Shown: positions 11,501 to 23,500 of the stretch, piece by piece
How positions within the stretch are numbered: position 1 is the stretch's first letter
Layout of the letters: every line of letters starts with the position of its first letter
Assembly (NCBI GenBank): GCA_013407085.1
Contig: JACCGJ010000210.1
Location: 89,314 to 153,313, forward strand
DNA from: Atriophallophorus winterbourni
Taxonomy: Eukaryota > Platyhelminthes > Trematoda > Plagiorchiida > Microphallidae
DNA length: 64,000 bases
Direction: 5' to 3'
The notes under the pieces: generated by a model
What the model saw: only the letters and a program-made list of their open reading frames with translations
What the model was told of the DNA's origin: nothing
The model's database searches: none
Made by a program: the position numbers and the translations under genes

Positions 11501-14500
11501 TACTGACACATAATCATCTAGAACCCATCCAGTTGAAACCGAAAGAGGTATGCTCACTTTCGATTTTACACCAATCGTAAATATAACACTATAATATTTC
11601 ACAGGGTTCTTACAATGTTCCATTTACGCTGTCCAACAAATGATCATAAAACGGACTTGGTTAAGTTCCTTGTTCGAAGTATCACCTTATTCTGACAACG
11701 CGTCAGAAGCGAAACGCGACCCACCCTCCAATGTGACCTTTTTGCTTTCAACTACATTCTCGCCTAAGTGGTCACAATCAATTTCAAAACCATTTCTCAA
11801 CACATTTCTGGTAACATTTTACTTAGCGACTTAAACAACTTTGTCGATCGTAGTCCTAGATTGGCTTGGGGATAAAATTTGTGGCTTTTTGTCTCTATTG
11901 AAACCATCCAATAAATGTTGAGATCTGATTGTAATTTTAATGAAATATGACCTCTATGCTACAAATATAAAATGTATCGCGACCATATGAAACTCGATAC
12001 ATTGAGGTTTAATTGATTGCTAGGTTCACGTGATTTCTCATTTACTGGAATTAAAGTGATAGCGAAATAAATAAAAACATTGTATTTGCACAATTCCTCA
12101 ACCCATTCATCATTGTTTAGGTGATGTATGTGCTCGTGAGATAAGACCCATACTGTTGACGCACAATTGGTGGATACTCATAAGGCTTAACAGCATTGTG
12201 GGATACAAACAAATCGTTTAAGTCGCAAAGACAATTTGAGCGCAATCGGAAAGAGCACCCATCGGGTAATGTAATGATTCTGACATAGAAGCTGCATCAG
12301 ACCATGGGTGATAGTCAGAACGGGGAACGTAATTAGATAGGACTCCATCCACCATCACGAATTGGTCTTACCACTACAACAGCCTCTGGAAATCCTAGAA
12401 ATGTCAAGTCACGTGGACAAAGAACGGATCAATTGACCAATTTAACCAGCGCAGCGTGAAATCGGTCAAGGTCAATTGACACTGGCTCACATGTGGCAAA
12501 CATGACTAAAGATAAATCGAATTAAAATATAATTAAATAAAAACATAACTTTAACTTAAAATACGACTTTTCCGTTTCAGTGCCGAAAGCCGTAGTATGC
12601 CGTATTTTAATAGGGTTTTTGAACCCATTAATGTAATCTTAAATGGGGAGATAATACGGGTGACATAGAAGCAATGTAGAGCTCTTGACTCGGCCTTGGT
12701 ACACCTCAAGATGAAGTTACCTTTAGATAGTTCTAGCAATTGTGTGTATAGGATGCAGTGCAAGGGTTATTCTGGTAAATAGGACAGACGGTCAAGATAC
12801 TTCACACTAGAATTGAAGAGCATGAGAAACGCATAAAGAAAAATCCACAAAATGAAACGTGTTATCAGACTTTAATCACGGACTCCCATTCAGATGAGTA
12901 TGCGTTGGACACACGCCACAATGTGGAACTCGAAAATGTAGATTTACTGCGACTAAGCATTAAGCATTTTAAAGAACGCATGCTTACAACAATGAAAATC
13001 ACGAAGGCTGGAATACATGCGGTTAACAAGGTAATTCTTGCAGTGATCTCCACGATACAGCTCTCGGCACTGCAGCGTAAAATTGGGTTTTATGTTAAAG
13101 CTCATATTAATTTATATTTTCAATACCATATGACTTTAGTCACGTTTGCCACACGTTTATTTGTGCACGTTATCCAGTGTCAATTGACCTTGACCTTCAC
13201 CTGATAAATAGACCAATTCATCCAGTCTTTAATCACGTGATGTGACATTTCTAGATTTCTATGAGGTGTTTAGTGGCAAAACCAATTACAGGTGGATGAA
13301 GTGTTATTTGATCACGTTCCCTGTTCTGACCATCAACCTTGGTCTGAGGATATTTCTGTGTCAGAGACGAATGGTTACCTAAATGCTGCTTTAATCGATT
13401 GTGTTCAAATTTCATTTTCATGGCAATGACTAATCAAATATATTTCCAAATATTTCAAGTCTTTTGTTACATTCTTGTTGAAACAGTCTACTCAACGAAT
13501 GTCAAAATTCCTCAGAATGCACTTTCATTTCATCTGGCCTGTAATTGTTCTCACTGAATTTTAGGGTTTGTGTCTGATTAACGGGAATCAATTGATAACT
13601 TCCATTGGAGCTGAAGGTGAGGGAGTTTGGTGTAATTATGCTATAACACAAAAAATACCAACCATTTATTGACGTAGCGTTTGTTGCATAACGCTTGCAG
13701 CATGCGTCAGAGCAGAACTATTGGCTCGGCAAGCTGATGTGATTGCAGCGTTGACGTTGGACGTTTGCAAAGGGACCACCGCGGCTATGGATCCAGGTCT
13801 GTTCAAGATCTATAAAATTTAAATATGCATGCTTTTTCGCCACCTTTATCCGCATAACATCAAGCGTAGTATATGGAAGATTCATAACTGACTAACATCA
13901 GATTCTAGAAAAAACGTCAATAAAAAGCAAGCTTGGCATTTTGGTACCTCGTCGTCAAAAGATGTCAAATCGCCTTTCAAAGCCGTCTGTATAAGAAACA
14001 TCTTTTATTGCATTAGCATCAAGATATCTTTGCCAAACTAACTAATCAATGAATGATTTTATCGTGTTAATATGGCACGTAAAAATTATTATATAATATG
14101 TACGGATTTTGCAATAAACACTAGTACTAAAGCAGACAATTCAACTTTTAAAATAGCGTTTTTTCCATCTTCCCACGCAAACAATTCAGTGCGTGAAGCA
14201 CACCACGTTCGTAAAGTCAAAGCGGCGAGTATTTTTTATCAGTTGGTTATTCATAGTGAGTTCTGGTGGCTCAAATGGTAGTAGTAAAAGTCGTGAACCC
14301 AGAATCTTTTCGCTGTACAATACTATCAGAAACAAACCGAGGAAATCGCATAATGGCAGCTATTTTATTCTATTCAAAATACATTAAAATTACTCAAATT
14401 AGTAAAAGTTATGAAATATTTGCATATCATGGCAGACGTCGGAAGAGTACGCCCTCACGCAGGACAAATAAAGGTTGCTGATCGAATCCGCAGTCTTTTA

Positions 14501-17500
14501 AATAACCGAAAGTATCATTCAGAACTTGCAGGTAAGTTTGTTGAAGATTATCAAAATTTTTAATTGTAATTCATGTCACACTTAGATTATATCGATGCTC
14601 ATTCATTGATGATAACAACAAGCTATTCCTTAGTAAATCTCCGTTATCTGCGGACCTGATTATTATTTGAAAACTGATTTTTAATTCTGCGAATAAACTG
14701 TAAAATGACTCACGATTTTACGTCACTTACTTGATTACAACAATTTACTTTTGAAATGAAGTTGATTACTGCACTTATACAACAAAATATTTAAGAATTA
14801 CTGACAAAGCCATTTTCTGGATAGGTAATTTACGTAAGTTTTAGATCCAACTAATGTTAGAGCATACAGTGATTTGGAAGTTTAACTTTGTTTACCACCT
14901 CACCACGGGAAGAAAAAAGCAGAAACCGGTAGTGAAATTCAAGTGCGGAATATCTGAACTTCACAATTTACTCAAAATATTTTATACAAATTATAAAATA
15001 CAGTAGAAGTAGTTAGCTGATTTGCACGATCCGTTCTAAGCGAATAGATTCTAAATAAGTATCGTTACTCACAGTCGTTAATTCAAATCACAGCATTTCA
15101 AATGAATTCCAATTACTTCTACTCAGTTGTATTATTACTTTTGGCATACCTGCAAGAGAATAGTTTTCATTGTTTTTCATCGACGTGGCATAGTTGATGA
15201 AACAGAGAAACGAGTTACGCCGCCCTAAATGCTCAGAAGAAAGGAAAGGGTCGCCGCTCTAAAGACACGTGATGGAACAACAACCACAGCATCGCAATAT
15301 GCCGACGTTCTAGCCCATTTCCTCTCCACTGTCTTTAGCCCACGAAACACCGTTACCGGTCCCTTAACTCTCGTAATCTCACCAGAAAACTTTTAGCAAC
15401 AACTAACTATTACCTCGGACAGTGTCCTCCGCACATTGCTAAATCTCAATACAGAAAAATCTTCGGGAGCTGACGAAATTACCCAGCTGATTCTCAAAAA
15501 CTGTATCGACCTTTAGATCTATTTAATGGGAGCAATTCCAATACGTATATATAAGTTCGAATATCATTCCAGTTACCAGGATAAATGAAATGCTTTTCGC
15601 CTTGTAATCTTTAGATAACTAGAGCGCGTTCATTAAAAAACATTCATACGATGAACAAAAGTGCCATTTGTCTAGGAAATCGTGAATTCGCACCCAACCT
15701 CATCTCACACTTCGTACGAGCGGATTTTCGTATTTTGCACTTATCAGGCATACCACGATGACATTACCCTCTAGATATTTCGTAGAGTTTAACATCCCTT
15801 TTTAATGACAGCTTAAAGCATTACTTCAATAATAATGGCGAATGTGAGCGACTGCTAACGAAAGCAGTTACTATGACTACTTTTGTTATTACAAAAGACT
15901 GATGCGAAGATATCAATTAAACCAATCGATTAAACTGTCATAAATCATAACGCAAAAGATGCCAGAACCATCATTTTAGATAGCAAATTACTTGAGAACT
16001 TTGGCGGCACCCGCTTCATTTGTAGTGCCATCGACACAAAAGTGGGATATAAAAATTTGCGCGAATCCGTATTGGAAGGACAGGGAAGTTTCGAACCGCG
16101 AAAGAATATTTAGAATGCCAATATCGGGAGCATAGCTACCACAAAATGTCAACTCTACAACTCATGGCGCAAAAATGTTCCGATGGTTTAAATGTGAAAT
16201 ATAAACAGAGTTTACTATACCAGCGTGTAATATAGTCCTCGATTTCGAAATAGGAGGAATAACTAATTTCTGAATTGAGACTTCGATTCGAATTGATGCA
16301 AGATAGTCACCAGCGTTTGCATAGAATTTGATTAGTTGCGATTAATGAGATAATGTTTGATATTTCCATTCGCTAAGGGATTTTTATACATAATGAAAGT
16401 GGACAACGCATTCTAGGTTGCTATTTAAAACTAATTTCAAATAGGTGGCTGTTTAGCGCAATTAATTTGAGCCAAATTATCAAGATCCCTTACAGGATTT
16501 ATTCACGCGAAGTGATACGAGAAATTATCGGACCCATGAATATGTGCCTGAACTGTAGAAGGTATTTTTACTCTGTCCGTGTCTGTTTTACTTGGAACAT
16601 TTTACCTTCAATCGTTGCTCGCTCCACTAGCTTGCATGACTTTAAAACGAAATTAGATGAATTTTTATTGTATTATTCGTTTCCAGAACACTTATGTACT
16701 GTTTAATCTACTTCATTATCTTGTTTATACACCTAAATTTCAATTTTTACCATCCTAGGGTTGTTGTTAAACTTGTTGCTTTTTAGACCATTAAAAACCT
16801 TGAATTACCTTGAATCAACCCACACTAAAATGTCAACAATATCTTTCACGTGCATTTAAATCAACAATAAATAGAGAGGATAAGTGGCACCCGCAAACTC
16901 GCAAAAACTATTTCGATTTGTAAGACTGTTTCCTAGTCATTAGGCTCAACTAAATCATAGGAATTATTCTATCTAAAACCTGCAATAATTGCTGTTGGAA
17001 AAATGGATGGATACCTAAATAATTGTTTCTAAAACAAAACCTTCAATACTATATGACGACCTTTCTATAATTCAATTTAATCACATAATTATGATTCGTA
17101 GCTTTACAAAAAAATATTTTTAAAGCGCTTTGAGAAAGGAATAGCTCGGTTAGCTTCTTGTATCTGATGAACCTCGCGCGATTTCCATGATATTGACTTT
17201 TTAGTAGGATCTATACAAGCTCTAACCAATGGAAATACGTCTTTTTAGAGTTGTGTAACAGTTCCTTCCATTTTAGTCAAACTTCTATGATTAAAACACA
17301 GCTGCCGATTAGTTTTATTTCTGCTGTTTGTGTCGTAATAAGAGCGAGTTAGTTTCGAGACATTCCACAAAGAAGAAAAGAAAAAAATAATGATGACAAA
17401 ACAGCTACATCTTCAAATGTTATTTCCTTAATCACAGAGAGTCATCGATACTGTAACAAGGTCCAGGATGCATATAGTATTCGCTGTTGCCCTCAAGTAC

Positions 17501-20500
17501 ACGGAGTTGTTTGGGACACAATTGAGTTCGTCCACAAAATACTCAAAACCGAGATGAACAGCGCCACTGACAATCCGGTGAGTTGAAATACTTCACGAAA
17601 TTTGTATAACGGAACAAAGTCATAAAATCAATATTTACATGAATTTTCATCGGTGTTGTGCAGTTTACACTCATCGGTTATATAGGGCACGATCGTGATC
17701 CACAAAAATTGAAATAGTGGCAAACAATGTTTGATCTTATGAGTCACTGTTGGATGGTATGGTATGAAAGCATAAGCCTGATCCAGGCAAAGTGTCGCAC
17801 AGTCAGAGACTGCACGTGGGCTAAGATACTGTCAGCTTGTCCAGGCCTAGACAGATATGAGAATGCAGAAAGGCACGATCAACCTGTTTAATCGTATGAG
17901 CCAACAAACATGTTGATGGAATAAACGCAAGTGCTTCAACAAAAAATCTATATTTACATGCATTTCGATCGCACGCACCTCACGAACGGTTTCGCGCTTT
18001 TTGTACTCATCAAGTAGGCGTAGTTATAGCAGGATCCGCATGCTTTGGATAATATTCATTTGTTCAATCAACTGATTAATTGTTCTCGTGGCCGCCACAT
18101 GCAACGGATCGGCCGTATATGCCCATTCGGCGGGTAATTCAATTAACGGGTTTAAAATGCGAATTTTAGCGGAAAAGGGTTTAGCACTCACGAACACGAG
18201 ATTTCCAGTTCGCAGACTTCAAGTACAGAGAATTTCGTTAACTCTTGTTGACTGTTATCCAACACTGAGATGACGAGTTCGAGTCGTTCAAGTACAGAGA
18301 AGTTCGTTAACTCTTGTTGACTGTTATCCAACACTGAGATGACGAGTTCGCAGTCGTCACCATAGAGCTGAAGCTTTGAACTATGTCTTTGTACCGAGCA
18401 ATCGCGTTAGTTTTTCCGCAACGTGAGCCCAATGTCAACGTCTTTATCTAACTTCACACTTGGAAGTGTTGAAATTAACCAAGTAGGCATTCGAGCATCA
18501 ACAGGAATCAAGTTTATCATGGCCTAGGTATCACTACTTTAGAATATGGCAATATGACTAGTTTTATTTTAATTGAATTGTGAAATAAAATGCTCGGTTT
18601 CTATGATGAACGTAGCTATCTCTTCAGCTACATTAAAACTCTTCTTGCGACAGTTGGTATTCCCAGACCGCCGATGTGTGATTTCGGCGGGAAATTTTCA
18701 TGGAGAATACCCAGCCAAGGCATTAGACTACCTGGCCATCTACCTGGCCATCGGAGTACACGTAATTGGCGGAACATATCCGACGAGACGAATTGAGCGC
18801 TTATGGTTGGCAATTCCAAGATCTCAGTTCAAAATTAAAATAGCTTTTGTTTTTCTTCCAGTTATAATAATGCAAGTGGTTAATGGGGTCAGATTTCGCA
18901 CATACATTTTTAAGAAGTACCGCTTCAAAACAACTGGTTAGTAAGGTCACGAAAGCCTACATATTTCCAACCATGGAGCATGCATCACAAGCTTGGACTC
19001 GGTGGTTACAAAAAGATATACTATCTCTTAATAAAATATACCATCGTGCAACCAAACTAATAAAAGGTTCCCGGAAAATAACGCACGAGGAACGATTGCA
19101 AAAACGGAGACTCCCTACTCCCCTTCAAAGTAATTCAAAGTGATTCAATAACCCACAGCACCCTTTAAAACATTTATTCGAATAGCGTGAGTCACAACAT
19201 AGACGCAGCCACTCAGCGACACTACAAATTCCCCACTCATCTGTCGCTGATATTTGTATTCTGTACGCATCTGTTTCCTTTGAAACAGATTGTCATCGCT
19301 CCCAGCGTCGAAACTTTCATTAGAAATTTGAACACTTATTTGTTGCATAACGATTTAACGACACCTACTTATTGATTCATGGTAAGTATTCAACTGGACT
19401 ATACTTCCCGTTACATAATTATTTTATTCCTTTTTCCTGAACAAATATTTACTATGATATAGTAATTGTGAAGCCATGTGCTTTTTGTGACCATAAATTC
19501 GTGAATCTTGATAGAAATTCCTGTCAACACGGAGGAGTACATAAAATAAGACCTGCGACAAAATTTTCATATAAAATCAACTCAAACTTGCTACCAAGAA
19601 TTGCTCAACTTCACGACATTACATTATTCGGGAACAAATGCACAAGCCAAACCGCGTTATCCCTTAGCATGAAGCAGTATTTTAAAGCAGCACAAACCAA
19701 ATTTGATGATCTTGAAATGATTGGATATTGGATTTAAAGAACAAGAAGATTCGCAGAATCTGAAATGTTGTTCAAGTGCATATTCACAAGAAACCCTATA
19801 AGTGAAAGGTTGATGCTAGATTTCTGATTGAACATTACGATATATTACTAAGATCACTAAAAAAGTAAAGATTCAAATGGTAATACACTTGCTTCACAAT
19901 ATCGAGGTCCATTAAAATTTATCAACCTGTTTGTAAAAGAAGTCTCGAATCAATACACGATAATTTACATGAATTAACAATCACCAACATGAAATATACC
20001 TTTTTACGAGCAAAACTGTGCGAAGCGGATCACGTTTGGAGAATATTTCATTGTTGGCATACACAGATATATACGTTTATATATTTTTGTGTGTGAACAA
20101 TATAATATTCTCAGAAACTTGCCTTTCTCAAAGTCAAAGCAAACCCAATGAGGCAAACACCCAGAAAAAAATCCGGATATTAGGTACAAATAATCCACAG
20201 CTAATCTCATGAAAAGTAATGTATTGTGGTGCTCACATCTCCATCCTTTACAAGTGGATGTGAGCAACACAATACATTGGTCTTTTTTAAGCGCTTGATC
20301 AGGAATCACTTTATGATTCTGTATTCGATCATTGTGGTTCTTTGTAAGAACCATATACAACGCTTGCATACAAATATAACTCATGAGAGATAGTTCGTTT
20401 AATGCCGTTATAGTTATCACTATCATACTAAAAATAATAACATATTTTCTATCTAACAACCCAATGCGTTCAATATTATTAGAAAGATCACGTTGAAAGA

Positions 20501-23500
20501 CGCGGTTTGCGAAGCGGTATTTTCAGACCCAGTATAAATACTCATTTCAACAACACATTCACCAACGGAATCTGCAGTATGTTGAGATTTTGGACATTGC
20601 AATCAACGCAAGTGAGAAACGCGCCTCTCGTGATTCATAATTTCTCAGCTTTAGTCATACAATGATTCATCAGAATTCAAACATCGTTTTGGCCTCTGGC
20701 TTTGTCACTGACGCACAACTAATTCAATACGACTCAATCAGTAATCGGACAAACGTATGGTCGGCGATCGATAAGAAAGCAACAGCCCGCGAGATATTGC
20801 TAAACACTACTATCAGAATACACGGAACAATATAACAATGGTTTCGCAACTTTGCATGAAAATTAAATATTTAGACTGAGCACTCTTCGAACAGAGCAGC
20901 TAGACGATGCATACTCGGTTTAAGGCGGTGGGTTGGCAGCATTAGAACAGGTTTGTACGCATTAGAGATGCACCGCGATGTCTCATTTCAAGATATCAAA
21001 CATTTCCTGTGTGTATATATCAAAGTACAGTAGTCACACAAGCCGAGTTGAACACTTTGAGCACGTTTTTCAGATGTTAACTGAAACAAGGACTTCATAA
21101 AGTTCGGTTTAATCATAAGACTGCACTTTTGGTGAATAAAATCACATTCGTACACACCACACTGACACAACATTCCATTATCTCTGCACTTTCAGTGTAC
21201 AGTGAATTGCCTGCGTTCCTCACGAAACGCGGTGGACTGAACTCCGGCTTCATGCTTGCACACGTGACTGCAGCTGCCTTGGGTATGTGGATTAGTTGAG
21301 CCTCTTAGTTTTATGTAGCTCAATATGAAATACAATAAAGCACGTAAATAATGCAGCCTAAAATATGCTCAAACTAGATAGTGATGAGTACTCGTTGACC
21401 AGGATTTATGAGTGAATCGGTGTTAATAGCAAGTGCTCATTCGTAGTTATCATTCGAGCACTAACATTTTAATCCATTTTTGACGAAGATGCTAGTTTCT
21501 TTGAACAGAAAAAAGTTAGACACTTATAAAAGTGGATTCACAACCACAATAATTACAAAGTATGCATTTTTTCAAAAATACATGCACTTGAAAACAAATT
21601 GTCATACATAATAATAATCTATAGCCCACGTACTACACTAGCCGTTGACTAAGACATGATATGTTCAGCAGTGTCATGCTTGCGTCCGTTTTATGTTAGA
21701 CGAAGGAGAGTAGCTGATGGAAATAGCAAGCTCTGAACGGAGGGTCATTTTAGCAATAATAATAAATGTAGAATCCGGCAATCAGCATACACTACTCGAC
21801 TGCTTATAAGCCGAGGTCAAGCAAACTGAAGGAACACATGAAGAGTCCGAAATTTATCAAGTGGACGACTTTAAATGCCGATTTGTTGCTTAAAATGGGG
21901 GTGGCCTTCCAGATTTCTTATTATAGAGACGTAGTAACAACGATGTACGAAGTATGTAAGCATTCACATGATGCTAATATGCTATGTAATCCACATGCAC
22001 AAGTCTCACACAAAGTAGAATAATGATATCCTTGTAACATGCAAATGAACAACGGCCACTTTTACATTTAGTTTCAGAGAATAAAGTACTATGCCATCCG
22101 GCAAGCGTAGACAATTTGCCGACCAGTGCAGGTCAAGAGGACCACGTGAGTATGGGAGGATTTGCTGCGAGAAAATGTCTACAAGTCGTCGCAAATGTGG
22201 AACACGGTAAGAAAGCTAAATCACTTGATTAAAACTAATTTGTTTCAGTGCTGGCGATTGAATTGCTCGTTGCAACGCAAGCTTTGGATTTCCTACGACC
22301 ACTGAAGTCAACCGCCCCGCTAGAGGCAGTGTATCGTCTTGTTCGAAACGTTAGTCCGTAAGTTTTCTATGGCTTAATGAATTTTCTAAAAACAAATAGT
22401 TCACTGAATGATGTTTGTCACTATATGGATTTCGTGAAAATGTTATTTCCTGATCAACTATAGCATTAAATCTTTATTATTGAAATGGCACACGTTTTTA
22501 CTTATTGTTCAAATAGTTTTCCCACAGATTTCGTAGTTAGGGTCGAACGTTTCGTCATTAGGCTAGATGACATCATCAGCAAAACTACTTTCGAATGGTC
22601 TTAATTGGAATTCTTTGGATCATATGCGGTTTGTCTCTCTGTTCAGCCTCACTCAAGCGGGTTGGTCGAGTTCATGTTGCGCCTTCTCTGTAAGCGGTTT
22701 CTCATTACATCCACATGTTACAGCCAATCGGAGATGCTGTTAATTGAGTTAGTTGTTTAGTGCCAGGCTTTAAGGAATTCTCACACCCATTGGTCTTTTC
22801 TTGGGCTACTATTCTCGTGCAGCCCAAGTCGAACGGATGCAAGAATTGATCGATATGTATTGAGATTAGTGATTAGCGAGTGGCGTTCGTGTAGTCTTGT
22901 GCTGTTTGCGACCTGTTTGTCTGACGTGGTCCTTTTCGCAATCTCCGCATGTAAACGTATAGACGAAATTCTTTCGTCAGTTTGTTTTTCGTGTTGTTGA
23001 AATGGTTGCGAAGTGTTAACGCGGGTTTATGCGCGATATCGATTCCAAGTGGCTGAAGTGTCCGGACTGCGATTTCTGAGATATGTTGAACATATGGTAG
23101 AGTGCGTCTGGTTCTGTTCTCTCCTCGGTTTCATTGTTGGGATCGGTTGAACTTGTTGCATTATGAATTTTAATCTACGGTGAACATCATTCACACAATG
23201 AGCTACGCATCTTTTCCTCTGTTGCTAAAGATTTTACTTCATGTGTCAAATAAATTTGTGTGTGATTCCTGACTTTATTCGCCATCGTATCATCCAATAT
23301 CCATTAATTGGTGTGATGCAACATTATAGCATAACATGTAACAAATTCAAAAGAGGTCGTTGAAACCATAGGAAAAATAAATCAAATTTTAATCGAAATG
23401 AAGGCAGATGTGCACAAATCGTATCTAAATTGCAAAGCAATGCTAGGTTTCGTAATTATTTAGAAAACGAGCTCAACAGCACAAATGCTCATGGAAATCG

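Noticed and set aside
20004..20459. 151-codon minus-strand ORF
   Set aside because: It overlaps a decayed foldback element, has no motif and lies in a HAL intron.
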